Source of the DNA: Hordeum vulgare subsp. vulgare
Taxonomy: Eukaryota; Streptophyta; Magnoliopsida; Poales; Poaceae
Direction of reading: 5' to 3'
Assembly (NCBI RefSeq): GCF_904849725.1
Contig: NC_058522.1
Location: 233,529,084 to 233,593,083, forward strand
DNA: 64,000 nt
The position numbers and the translations under genes are program-made. The notes beneath the pieces were generated by a model, which had not been told where the DNA came from, made no database searches, and worked only from the letters and a program-made list of their open reading frames with translations. Below, one piece after another: positions 47,984 to 59,565 of the stretch; position 1 is the first letter of the stretch, and every line of letters starts with the position of its first letter.

Positions 47984-49803
47984 TGTTGGGGAACGTCGCA
48001 TGGGAAACAAAAAATTTCCTACGCGCACGAAGACCTATCATGGTGATGTCCATCTACGAGAGGGGATGAGTGATCTACGTACCCTTGTAGATCGTACAGC
48101 AGAAGCGTTAGTGAACGCGGTTGATGTAGTGGAACGTCCTCACGTCCCTCGATCTGCCCCGCGAACAATCCCGCGATCAGTCCCACGATCTAGTACCGAA
48201 CGGACGGCACCTCCCCGTTCAGCACACGTACAGCTCGACGATGATCTCGGCCTTCTTGATCAGGCAAGAGAGACGGAGAGGTAGAAGAGTTCTCCGGCAG
48301 CGTGAAGGCACTCCGGAGGTTGGTGATGACCTTGTCTCAGCAGGGCTCCGCCCGAGCTCCGCAGAAACGCGATCTAGAGGAAAAACCGTGGAGGTATGTG
48401 GTCGGGCTGCCGTGGAAAAGTCGTCTCAAATCATCCCTAAAACCTCCGTATATATAGGTGGGAGGGAGGGGACCTTGCCTTGTGGCTCAAGGAGCCCCAA
48501 GGGGGTCGGCCGAGTCCAAGGGGGAAGGCTCCCCCCCCCCAAACCGAGTTGGACTTGGTTTGGTGGGTGGGAGTCCTTCCTTCCCTTCCCACCTCCTTTT
48601 TTTTCTTTTCTCTTTGATTTTCTTTCCTAGGCACATAGGGCCCTTTTAGGCTGTCCCACCAGCCCACTAAGGCTGGTGTGCCACCCTCAAGGCCTATGGG
48701 CTTCCCCGGGGTGGGTTGCCCCACCCCCGGTGAACTCCCGGAACCCATTCGTCATTCCCGGTACATTCCCGGTAACTCCGAAAACCTTCCGATAATCAAA
48801 TGAGGTCATCCTTTATATCAATCTTCGTTTCCGGACCATTCCGGAAACCCTCGTGACGTATGTGATCTCATCCGGGACTCCGAACAACATTCGGTAACCA
48901 ACCATATAACTCAAATACGCATAAAACAACGTCGAACCTTAAGTGTGCAGACCCTGCGGGTTCGAGAACTATGTAGACATGACCCGAGAGACTCCTCGGT
49001 CAATATCCAATAGCGGGACCTGGATGCCCATATTGGATCCTACATATTCTATGAAGATCTTATCGTTTGAACCTCAGTGCCAAGGATTCATATAATCCCG
49101 TATGTCATTCCCTTTGTCCTTGGGTATGTTACTTGCCCGAGATTCGATCGTCAGTATCCGCATACCTATTTCAATCTCGTTCACCGGCAAGTCTCTTTAC
49201 TCGTTCCGTAATACAAGATCCCGCAACTTTCACTAAGTCACATTGCTTGCAAGGCTTGTGTGTGATGTTGTATTACCGAGTGGGCCCCGAGATACCTCTC
49301 CGTCACACGGAGTGACAAATCCCAGTCTTGATCCATACTAACTCAACTAACACCTTCGGAGATACCTGTAGAGCATCTTTATAGTCACCCAGTTACGTTG
49401 CGACGTTTGATACACACAAAGCATTCCTCCGGTGTCAGTGAGTTATATGATCTCATGGTCATAGGAATAAATACTTGACACGCAAAAAACAGTAGCAACA
49501 AAATGACACGATCAACATGCTACTTCTATTAGTTTGGGTCTAGTCCATCACGTGATTCTCCTAATGACGTGATCTAGTTATCAAGCAACAACACTTTGTT
49601 CATAATCAGAAGACACTGACTATCTTTGATCAACTGGCTAGCCAACTAGAGGCTTGCTAGGGACGGTGTTTTGTCTATGTATCCACACATGTAAATGAGT
49701 CTTCATTCAATACAATTATAGCATGGATAATAAACGATTATCTTGATACAAGAATTATAATAATAACTATATTTGTTATTGCCTCTAGGGCATAATTCCA
49801 ACA
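47984..49803 (-). repeat. 5' LTR of the BARE-type element
   Basis: 1,820 bp, pairs with 40867-42694. A TATA-like box 'tatatata' at 48449-48456 (minus-strand transcription) stands at the same place as in the other LTR, upstream of the GC-rich leader part. Confidence 0.96.
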
Positions 49804-49810
49804 AAGGACC

Positions 49811-50228
49811 ATAAGCATTCTTTATACATGATGTATTCCCCTAGGTTCTTAAAAAGGCGAAGTGCTATGTAGTCGACGTTCACATAACACCACTAGAAAA
49901 TAACACCACAACTTAAATATCAATCAACACATATTACTTCAACATCATATGACTACTAGCAACTAGACTTCTCCCATGTCCTCAATAACTAAAGGAACTA
50001 CTCACAAGACATAAAAGAAATCATGATCAGAGGTGATATAAATATGATGAACAATCTGGTCATAACAATAATTATCCAACAAAACCCAATAGCATTCACC
50101 ACAAAAGAGTAATCAACACCGGTAGAGTAGAGGGGATGAATAGTGCAAGGTACAACTTCGACTGCAATGGTAAAGTGAGATAGGGTGAAGATGGTGATGG
50201 TGCTGGTGATGATGATGATGGTGATGAT
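49811..50228 (-). repeat. Inner piece of the truncated 5' LTR of element X
   Basis: It matches 34005 to about 34410 of the X 3' LTR. The 538 bp matching 33467-34004 are missing: at 49808-49811 the sequence passes directly from integrase-type bases to LTR. It ends in a GAT repeat where Z inserted. Confidence 0.85.
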
Positions 50229-51845
50229 TGATGTCAGATGTGCTTCCCCGGCAATGGCGATAGGAATAGTCTTGTCGACGGCACCAGGAATCCTTCTGCT
50301 GCGGCTACGCCTTAAGGGACTTCCTAGGCAAATATGCAAAGGATTTCCCCCGTGGCCTTGGAGCCTTGCGTTGGTGTTCCCTCGAAGCGGAAAGGGTGAT
50401 GTAGCACAGCGGTGGTAAGTATTTCCCTCAATTTGAGAACCAAGGTATCAATCCAGTGGAGGAGTATCACAAGATCATGCACAAACACAAAAAGCTTGCT
50501 CCCAACACTATGAAGGGGTTGTCAATCCCTTATAGATTGTTCGCCAAGTGATAACTGAAAGCAACAAAGTAACCAAAGCAAAGTAAAAGCAGAGGTGTAA
50601 ACGATGGATGTGAATAGACCCGGGGCCCGTAGTGTTTACTAGTGGCTTCTCTCATAAAAGCAAGTAGACGGTGGGTGAACAAATTACTGTCGAGCAACTG
50701 ATAGAACCGCGCAAAGTCGTGACGATATCTATGGCAATGATTATATCTATAGGCATCACGTCCAAAACAAGTAGACCGATACTTTCTGCATCTACTACTA
50801 TTACTCCACACGTCGACCGCTATACAGCATGCATCTAGTGTATTAAGTCGAAAAGAACAGAGTAACGCCTTAAGCAAGATGACATGATGTAGATGGACAA
50901 TCTCATATCAACGACAGAGCCCATCTTGTTATCCTTGATGGAAACTACTTAATGTGTGCCTTGGTGCCCCTACTGTCACTGGGAAAGGTCACCACATGGT
51001 AGAAACCAAAACCAATCACTTATCCCATTGCAAGAATCATAGATCTAGTTGGCCAAACAAAACCGAAGACTCGGAGAGACTTACAAGGATATCAAATCAT
51101 GCATATAAGAATCAGCAAAGACTCAAATATATATCATAGATAATCTGATCACAAATCCACAATTCATCGGATCTCGACAAACACACCGCCAAAGAAGATT
51201 ACATCGGATAGATCTCCATGAAGATCATGGAGAACTTTGTATTGAAGATCCAAGAGAGAGAAGAAGCCATCTAGCTACTAACTACGGACCCGTAGGTCTG
51301 AAGTGAACTACTCACGAGTCATTGGAGGGGTGATGATGATGATGAAGAAGCCCTCCAACTCCAAAGTCCCCTCCGGCAGGGCACTGGGAAGGGTCTCCAC
51401 ATGAGATCTCGCGGAAAAGGAAGCTTGCGGTTGCGGAAGAGTATTTTCGAGGCTCCCCTGATTTTTTGCTGTATTTTTGGGAATATATAGGCCACAGATC
51501 TAGGTCAGGGGGCGGCCAGGGATGCCACAAGCCCTGCCACCGCCGCCTCCCCTGGTGGCGGAGTGGGGGCTTGTGGGCTCCCAGGAGCCCTCCTGGGTTG
51601 GCCCACACGCCCCCTGATCTTCTTCCGTTCGGGAAAAAATCATTTCAGAGATTTTATTCTGTTTGGACTCCGTTCCAAAATTAGATCTGAAAAGAGCCAA
51701 AAACACAGAAAAACAGGAACTGGCACTTGGCACTGAATTAATAAGTTAGTCACAAAAAAGATATAAAAGATACATAAAACATCCAAAGATGATAAGATAA
51801 CAACATGAAACCATAAAAAATTATAGATACGTTTGAGACGTATCA
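50229..51845 (-). repeat. 3' LTR of element Z
   Basis: 1,617 bp. It ends CTGACATCA in minus sense. TATA-like CTATATATTCC (about 51490-51480) precedes a GC-rich leader in minus orientation. Confidence 0.95.
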
Positions 51846-51860
51846 AGCATCCCCAAGCTT
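51846..51860 (-). promoter_or_regulatory. Polypurine tract of element Z
   Basis: Minus sense AAGCTTGGGGATGCT abuts the 3' LTR. It resembles the X tract (AAGCTTGGGGGAGT), supporting common descent. Confidence 0.65.
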
Positions 51861-54435
51861 AACTCCAGCTCGTCCTTGAGTAGGGAAGTGATAAAGATTG
51901 ATTTTTTGATGCTTTCATGCTACCTAGCATAGGTGTCCTTTGTAACTCCTCTTATGTGATGTGAATGTTCAGATCCATTAGACTCAAAACAATAGTTTGC
52001 TATTGACACGGAAACAATAATCATTCAAGCAAACTAGCAAGGTAATCATGAACTTTCAAAATAACAAGGCCAAAAGAAAGTTATCCCTACAAAAGCATAT
52101 AGTTTGGCTATGCTCTATCATCATTGCACAACGAATTTAAATCAAGCACAACCCCGGTATTGGCCAAGTCGTTGTTTCACACCTTTACTTTCTCAAACCT
52201 TTTCAACTCTCACGCAATACATGAGCATGAGCCTTGGTTATAGCACTATAGATGGTGTGGAGTGTGGTGGATGTTGCAAGACAAAAAAGGAGAAGATAGT
52301 CACATTAACTAGGCATATCAATGAGGTGTGGAGATACTCATCAATAGATATCAATGTGAATGAGTAGGGATTGCCATACAAATGATGCACTAGAGCTAAG
52401 AGTATGTGGAAGCTCTTAAAGAAAACTAGTGGATGTGCATCCAAATTGCTTGCTCACAAGACCTAAGGAAGTTTTGAGGAAGCCTATCATTGGAATATAC
52501 AAGCCAAGTTATATAATGAAAATTTCCCACTAGCTATATGGTGGTGACAAAACGAGAGACTCTCAATCATGAAAATCATGGTGCTTAATATGCACAAGTG
52601 TGGAAAAAGTGGTAGCATTGTCCCTTCTCTCTTTTTCTCTCATTTTTTTGGTGGGCTTCTTTGGCCTCTTTTATTTCCTCACATGGGACAATGCTCCATT
52701 AATGATGATCATCACACTTTCAACTCAAAACTTAGAGCAACAATGACTCTATATGGAATGCCTTCGGTAGTGTACCATGACAATGATCTAGCATGGCATA
52801 GACATTAATGGAAACATCATGCTAGCTATCTTACGATCATGCAATGGCAATGTAGGCGTGGTGGCACATGTCATGGTGGTAGTTGCATGGCAATATATCT
52901 CAGAATGACTTTAAAAAAGCCATAGTTGGTAGGTGTGGTGGCTGTTTTGAGGGAGGCTAATGGTGGGTTTTGTGCACCGGCGAAAGTTGCACGGCACTAG
53001 GAAGATAGTGATGGTGGCAGGTGAAAGTACATCTAAACCATGGACTCAACATTAGTCAGGAAGAACTCATATACTTGTTGCAAAAGTTTTATTAGTAATC
53101 GAAACAAAGCATTGAACGAATACTCCTAGGGGAAGGGTTGGTAGGTATAAACCATCGCGTGATCCCGACCGCCACGCAAAGGATGACAATCAATATACTA
53201 ATCATGCTCAGATTTCATCACATAGCGGTTCACCATACGTGCATGCTACGGGAATCACTACCTTCAACACAAGTATTTCTAGATCCACAACACCTTACTA
53301 GCATGACGTCAATATTACCATAACCACAACTCAAAACTAATTGAGATGAATCAAACTTCTCTAACTATTCAATGCACATGAAGGTGGAAGTTTTTGTATC
53401 CCTTTGGATAACTACCCCTTTTGATACTAATTTCAAAGCATAGATCAACTACCAAGCCACGCACCGCTATGCTCTAAAAGATATAAGTGAAGCACATAGA
53501 GCAAAAGTATCTAGCTCAAAAGATATAAGTGAAGCACATGTGAGCTGAATTGTCTACCAAAAGATATAAGTGAAGCTCGACAAAATCACGGTGAGTGCAT
53601 GTCTCTCTCTCTCTCTCTAGGTGTGCAGCAAGGATGATTGTGACACAACAAAATTAAAAGACTCCTACGATACAAGACGCTCCAAGAAAAAACACATAAC
53701 ATGTGGTGAATAAAAATATAGCCCCAAGTAACGTTACCGATGGATTGAAGACGAAAGAGGGGATGCCTTCCCGGGGCATCCCCAAGCTTAGGCTTTTACG
53801 GCATCCTTAAATCTCTTGGGGTGCCTTGGGCATCCCCAAGCTTGAGCTCTTGCCACTCTTTATCTTTTTGTCCATAAGAACTTCACCCAAAACTTGAAAA
53901 CTTCACAACACAAAACTTAAACAGAAACTCGTGATAACATTAGTATGATGTTGGGTTACTGTATTTTCAATCTTCCATGGTTAATACCCCCTGATACTAT
54001 CCATAGTTTCATCAAAATAAGCAACCAACACAACAAAAACAGAATCTGTTAACAGCAGACCAGTCTGTAGCAATCTGTATTTTCCGTATACCTCTGGTAC
54101 TCCACAAATTCTGAAAAATTACGGAAGTTTGAATAATTTGCGTAGCAATCAGCAGAAAAAAGAATCAACTCAAAAGATCTTACAAAAAAAAATGAAAATT
54201 CTTTTCATGAGCAGAGAGTTTCTGTCTTTTCCAGCATGACCAAATGATCATCCCCAAGACTAATCATAACGGTTTTGCTTGGCACAAACGCAAAAAGAAA
54301 CACAAAAAACACAATCATAACAGAATTATGAAAGTGTGGAAAACACAAAACAGAAAGAAAAAGGATAGATTCGTTGGGTTGCCTCCCAACAAGCGCTTTT
54401 GTTTAACGCCCTTAGCTAGGCAAAAAGTGATGGAA
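51861..54435 (-). other. Non-coding region in place of pol in element Z
   Basis: No frame with polymerase motifs on either strand. The motif 'catccccaagctta' recurs at the polypurine tract (51848), near 53785 and near 53835. A three-unit tandem repeat lies at 53478-53580 and a CT run at 53603-53619. Confidence 0.75.
53478..53580. repeat. Three-unit tandem repeat, about 41 bp period
   Basis: 'aaaagatataagtgaagc' occurs at about 53476, 53518 and 53555 with degenerate spacers. Confidence 0.7.
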
Positions 54436-56511
54436 TCACGTATAGTCATCTTTGGTGCTCAAACCATAGGTAGCCCTCATCATAGATTCATAAGGCAATC
54501 TTATTTTCTTTCTAGGAAAGTGCTCCATGCCCTTATTTAAAGGAAATTGAAATCTAATATTCCCTTCCTTCATATCGATGATAGCACCAATAGTCCTTAG
54601 GAATGGTCTACCAAGAATAATGGGACATGAAGGATTGCAATCTATGTCAAGTACAATGAAATCCACGGGTACATAGTTCTTATTTGCAACAATAAGAACA
54701 TCATCGATCCTTGCCATGGGTTTCTTGAGAGTAGAATCCGCAAGATGCAAGTTAAGAGAACACTCTTCAATCTCATGAAAACCAAGAATATCACATAAAG
54801 ACTTTGGAATCGCGGAAACACTAGCACCCAAATCACACAAAGCATTGCACTCATAGTTTTTGATCTTGATTTTGATAGTAGGTTCCCACAAATCATAAAG
54901 TTTTCTAGGTATAGAGACTTCTAGTTCGAGCTTCTCTTCAAGAGATTTCATCATAGCATCTACGATATGCGCGGTAAAGGCTTTGCTTTGGCTATAAGCA
55001 TGTGGAGAGTTTGCAATGGATTGCATCAAAGAAATGCATTCAAACAAGGAGAAATTATCATAATTGAATTCCTTGAAATCCAAAGTGGGAGTTTCATTAC
55101 TACCCAAAATTTTGACGTCTTCTACTCCAGTCTCCACACCTTTATCATCAAGATAGGTGGACTCCGAATCATTGGGGCGTTTTTCAACCAAAGTGGATTC
55201 ATATCCAGCCCCTCCATAAATAGGTTTGACACGCGAAAACAAAGATTCAAGAGGAGACACACAAAGCACTTTAAGATCTTTGTGATTTGCATCACTAGAA
55301 CGCACCCTTTTAAACCATTCATGCCTAGCACGAATTTGGGCGGTTCTTTCTTTGCTCTCATTCATGGAGACATGCATAGCTTTCAAAGTTTCATCCAAGT
55401 TGACCTTGGGAGGAGCGCATCTAACTTTCAAAGCATCAATATCACAAGACATCCTATCAACGCTCTTAGCCAAATCATCTATTTTGAGTAGTTTTTCCTC
55501 TATGGGCGCATTGAAAATCTTTTGAGAGTTAATGAACTCTTTGATATTACGCTCTAAATTAGAGGGTAATTTGTTGTGATTTCCATAAGTGTTGTTGTAG
55601 GAATTTCCATAATTGTTAGAGGAGTTACTAGGAAAAGGCCTAGGAACATAGTTTCCTCTAAAAGCATTGTTGTTGCCAAAATTGTTCCTACCAACAAAAT
55701 TCACGTCCAAACTAGTGTTGCTTGTCTCAATCAAAGAAGATAGTGGCATGTCATTAGGATCTACGGTAGCATTTCTACTAGCAACCAAATTCATCAACTC
55801 GTCCATCTTAGCACTAAGCGAGTTAATCTCTTCTATAGCATGCACCTTTTTGCTAGCAGGTGACCTTTCAGTGTGCCACTGAGAGTAGTTGGTCATGATA
55901 TTGTCTAGGAGTTTTGTAGCGTCTCGTAACGTAATTTCCATGAACGTTCCACCTGAGGCGGAGTCCAAGATATTGCGAGAAGCGAAATTCAAGCCAGCGT
56001 AAAAGATTTGTATAATCATCCACAAACTCAAGCCATGAGCAGGACAAGTTATAATCATAAGCTTCATCCTCTCCCAAGATTGTGCAACGTGTTCATAATC
56101 AAGTTGCTTGAAATTCATGATATCGTTACGTAAGGAGATGATCTTAGCCGGCGGAAAATACTTGGATATGTAAGCATCTTTGCACTTATCTCAAGAATCG
56201 ATACTATTTTTAGGCAAAGAAGAAAACCAAGTTTTTGCGCGATCTCGCAACAAGAAAGGAAAAAGTTTCAACTTAATCACGTCATTATCCACATCTCTTT
56301 TCTTTTGCATATCACTAAGCTCAATGAAGGTATTGAGATGGGATGCATCATCTTCACTAGGAAGGCCAGAGAATTGCTCTTTCATAACAAGATTCAGCAA
56401 AGCCGCGTTGATTTCATATGATTCCGCACTAGTGGCGGGAGCAATCGGAGTACTAATAAAATCATTATTATTAGTGCTCGAGAAGTCGCAAAGTTTGGTG
56501 TTTTCAGCCAT
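54436..56511 (-). pseudogene. Athila-like gag-protease of element Z, one nonsense codon
   Basis: The ATG at 56511-56509 (MAENTKLCDF) starts a frame of 692 codons. TGA at 56193-56191, after LPKNSIDS, stands where Trp (TGG) is expected, and the frame goes on unbroken from 56190 to 54436. Gag motifs include LKLFPFLLRDRAKTWFSSLP (near 56230). An Asn/Ser/Gly-rich linker (near 55640-55570) is followed by a helical part. The protease carries CDLGASVSAIPKSLCD (near 54830) and CPIILGRPFLRTIG (near 54610). Active-site D-L-G-A is shared with Y. No CCHC knuckle is seen. It ends shortly after the protease. Confidence 0.92.
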
Positions 56512-56705
56512 GATGACTTCAACAAACAAACAAGCACATAAGCAAGCGAGAAAACCGGCAAAGGCAAAAGAAAACGACGAAGGAGAAAGGCAAATGAAAG
56601 CGGCAAATGTGAAGTGGGGGAGAGGAAAACGAGAGGCAACTGACACCAAAAGTAAATGCAAGAGATGAGTTTGTGAGACCTACTTGGATAGATCTTGATC
56701 TCTCC

Positions 56706-56723
56706 TCCCCGGCAACGGCGCCA
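56706..56723 (-). promoter_or_regulatory. Primer-binding site of element Z (tRNA-Asp type)
   Basis: Minus sense TGGCGCCGTTGCCGGGGA lies 10 bp inside the 5' LTR end. This is the standard site of Athila-type elements and is intact here. Confidence 0.88.
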
Positions 56724-56733
56724 GAAATACTTC

Positions 56734-58352
56734 TGATGTCAGCTGTGCTTCCCCGGCAATGGCGATAGGAATAGTCTTGTCGACGGCACCAGGAATCCTT
56801 GTGCTGCGGCTACGCCTTAAGGGACTTCCTATGCAAATATGCAAAGGATTTCCCCCGTGGCCTTGGAGCCTTGCGTTGGTGTTCCCTCGAAGCGGAAAGG
56901 GTGATGTAGCACACTGGTGGTAAGTATTTCCCTTAGTTTGAGAACCAAGGTATCAATCAAGTGGAGGAGTATCAAAAGATCCTGCACAAACACAAAAAGC
57001 TTGCTCCCAACGCTATGCAGGGGTTGTCAATCCTTTATAGATTGTTCGCCAAGTGAGAACTGGAAGCAACAAAGTAACAAAGCAAAGTAAAAGCGGAGGT
57101 GTAAACGATGGATGTGAATAGACCCAGGGGCCGTAGTGTTTACTAGTGGCTTCTCTCATAAAAGCAACTAGACGGTGGGTGAACAAATTATTGTCGAGCA
57201 ATTGCTAGAACCGCGCAAATTCGTGATGATATCTATGGCAATGATTATATCTATAGGCATCACGTCCAAAACAAGTAGACCGATACTTTCTGCATCTACT
57301 ACTATTACTCCACACGTCGACCGCTATACAACATGCATCTAGTGTATTAAGTCCAAAAGAACAGAGTAATGCCTTAAGAAAGTTGACATGATGTAGATGG
57401 ACAATCTCATATCAACGACAGAGCCCATCTTGTTATCCTTGATGGCAACTACTTAATGTGTGCCTTGCTGCCCCTACTGTCACTGGGAAAGGTCACCACA
57501 TGGTAGAACCCAAAACCAAGCATTTCTCCCATTGCAAGAACCATAGCTCTAGTTGGCCAAACAAAACCCATTACTCGAAGAGACTTACAAGGATATCAAA
57601 TCATGCATATAAGAAATCAGCAAAGACTCAAATATATATCATAGATAATCTGATCACAAATCCACAATTCATCGGATCTCGACAAACACACTGCCAAAGA
57701 AGATTACATCGGATAGATCTCCATGAAGATCATGGAGAACTTTGTATTGAAGATCCAAGAGAGAGAAGAAGTCATCTAGCTACTAACTACGGACCCGTAG
57801 GTCTGAAGTGAACTACTCATGAGTCATTGGAGGGGCGATGACGATGAAGAAGAAGCCCTCCAACTCCAAAGCCCCCTTCGGCAGGGCGCCGGGAAGGGTC
57901 TCCAGATGAGATCTCGCGGAAATGGAAGCTTGCGACGGCGGAAAAGTATTTTCGAGGCTCCCCTGATTTTTTGCTGTATTTTAGGGAATATATAGGCCAA
58001 AGATCGAGGTCAGGGGGCAGCCAGGGAGGCCACAAGCCCTGCCACCGCCGCCTCCCCCTGGTGGTAGAGTGGGGGCTTGTGGGCTCCCAGGAGCCCTCCT
58101 GGCTTGGCCCACAGGCCCCCTGATCTTCTATCGTTCGGGAAAACATCATTTTGGGGATTTTATTCCGTTTGGGCTCCGTTCCAAAATCAGATATGAAAAG
58201 AGCCAAAAACACAGAAAAAACAGGAACTGGCACTTGGCACTGAATTAATAAGTTAGTCCCAAAAAAGATGTAAAAGATACATAAACCATCCAAAGATGAC
58301 AAGATAACAGCATGAAACCATCAAAAAATATAGATACGTTTGAGACGTATCA
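56734..58352 (-). repeat. 5' LTR of element Z
   Basis: 1,619 bp, pairs with 50229-51845. TATA-like motif in minus sense near 57994-57985. It differs from the 3' LTR at scattered positions and by small indels. Confidence 0.95.
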
Positions 58353-58959
58353 ATGATGATCTCGGTGATGCCCGTGATGATGGTGATGACGATGACGATG
58401 ATCTCCCCTTCCGGGAGGAGTTCTCCCCGACGGAATCTGCCCATCGGAAAGGTCTTTTCTTCTTTGTAGGTTTTCCGCCGGGGAGCGGCGGCGCAACGGC
58501 GAAACTCTCCGTGGCTCAGGATTTTTAGGTCACGAGGGTCATATAGGTCAAAGAGGGGCACCATAGGTGGGACCCACCACCCAGGCGGCCTCCGTGCGCA
58601 GCCTAGGGGGCCCGCGCCACCGGCCCTTCTTCGGTCCCGGTGCCCGGTGCGCAGCCTAGGCGGCCTCACGATCTTGCCTGGGTGCCCGGTGGTCCCCCTC
58701 CGGCCCTTCTTCGGTCTGTCCTCGTGAATCGTTCGGAAACTTCTTCCCCTTATATTTCAGCTTATTTGGAGATGTTCTGATATGGCAACTCTGCACGCTC
58801 TTTTCTCCACTCAATCCCGCGTCTCCTGTTTCGGCATCGGAAAGTTGTAAACTGTGCAAAATAAGCCAAAACACTATAAGAACAACATCATATTATGAAA
58901 TATATCAATGAATACAGACAACTTATGATACAAAATTGTGATGCATTTTGGACGTATCA
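58353..58959 (-). repeat. Outer piece of the 5' LTR of element X
   Basis: It matches the right part of the X 3' LTR (about 34410-34976) and ends GACGTATCA, followed by the GTGAT duplication. Transcription of X would have started within it in minus orientation. Confidence 0.9.
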
Positions 58960-58964
58960 GTGAT

Positions 58965-59565
58965 ATATGAAAATTCTTTGGTTTCATGTCAATCAGAAAC
59001 AGTTATTAATAAGACTTGATCAACCTTATTAATGGATCTTTTTTGAAGGACATGTGATTGATGAATTGAGTATTCGCAATTCTATGTACCCCAAGTTTAT
59101 TCTCTATTCTCTTAGCTTAAGAAAAATAAAAATTCCATGATTACCCGGTTTTCTGAGTTTTCCGTACCATAGAAAAATAACCCAAAAATAAAAAGTTTTA
59201 GAATGCCACAAAATTTTAACATGATTTGTTCTAGAATAAATAAGAATTTTTGGCATTAAAATAACAGCAGGGAGACGAACATGTGGGCCACAAGCCAACA
59301 ACCCCCCCCCCCCCCCCCGCCCCCATCACGCCCTCATCGCTTGTGGGACCCATATGGCCCCATGTCTTATCCATTTAGCTCACATCACCCTCTACCTCCA
59401 TAAAATATTCCCAAGTTCTCTCTCTCTCCCGTGTTCTTCCTCTAGAAACTAGAATTTTTGATCTCCTTGCTCGGAACTCCGTTTGAGAAACTGTTTTGAG
59501 GAATTTCTTCCTTGGTATGTGACTCCTCAATCCCTCCAATTAGTTTTTGCCTTAGTGTTTTTATA
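58965..59565 (+). other. Non-coding DNA of element Y before its second ORF
   Basis: AT-rich to about 59280, then a run of 18 cytosines (59302-59319) and a CT-rich stretch. Around 59400-59440 'cataaaatattccc' is followed by a CT dinucleotide patch, an arrangement like a plant core promoter (TATA plus pyrimidine patch) about 400 bp upstream of the second ORF. Confidence 0.45.

Larger units (their letters stand above)
40867..49803 (-). mobile_element. BARE-1/WIS/Angela-type Ty1/Copia retrotransposon, full length
   Basis: LTRs lie at 40867-42694 and 47984-49803, with the 5 bp duplication AAGGA at 40862-40866 and 49804-49808. Minus sense: the LTR begins TGTTGGAATTATGCCC, which is the well-known terminus of this Triticeae family. 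Length of 8,937 bp matches the known size. The internal region has primer site, 1.25 kb leader, gag-pol and polypurine tract. By eye about 38 substitutions separate the LTRs (roughly 2%), mostly transitions, so it is younger than its host X. It lies inside the integrase of X. Confidence 0.97.
50229..58352 (-). mobile_element. 'Z': Athila-like Gypsy element with gag-protease only
   Basis: Two LTRs (50229-51845 and 56734-58352) are flanked by the perfect 5 bp duplication ATGAT (50224-50228 and 58353-58357). Minus sense: 5' LTR beginning TGATACGTCTC, primer site, gag-protease 56511-54436, about 2.6 kb of non-coding DNA, polypurine tract, 3' LTR. Total 8,124 bp. No RT, RNase H or integrase is present, so the element is non-autonomous by structure. 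It lies inside the 5' LTR of X and is thus younger than X. Confidence 0.95.
33467..58959 (-). mobile_element. 'X': minus-strand Athila-lineage Gypsy element, 5' half deleted, with three nested insertions
   Basis: Its ends are TGATGACCCACAAG (33467) and GACGTATCA (58959). The 5 bp duplication GTGAT at 33462-33466 and 58960-58964 proves both are ends of one insertion. Minus-sense order: 5' LTR (58959-58353, broken by Z, then 50228-49811, then truncated), integrase remnant (49810-49804 and 40866-39952, broken by BARE), 3' untranslated DNA with a solo LTR inserted, polypurine tract, 3' LTR (34976-33467). The end of the 5' LTR, primer site, gag, protease, RT, RNase H and the N-terminal part of integrase are missing. 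Without insertions only about 4.5 kb of X remain. Confidence 0.9.
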
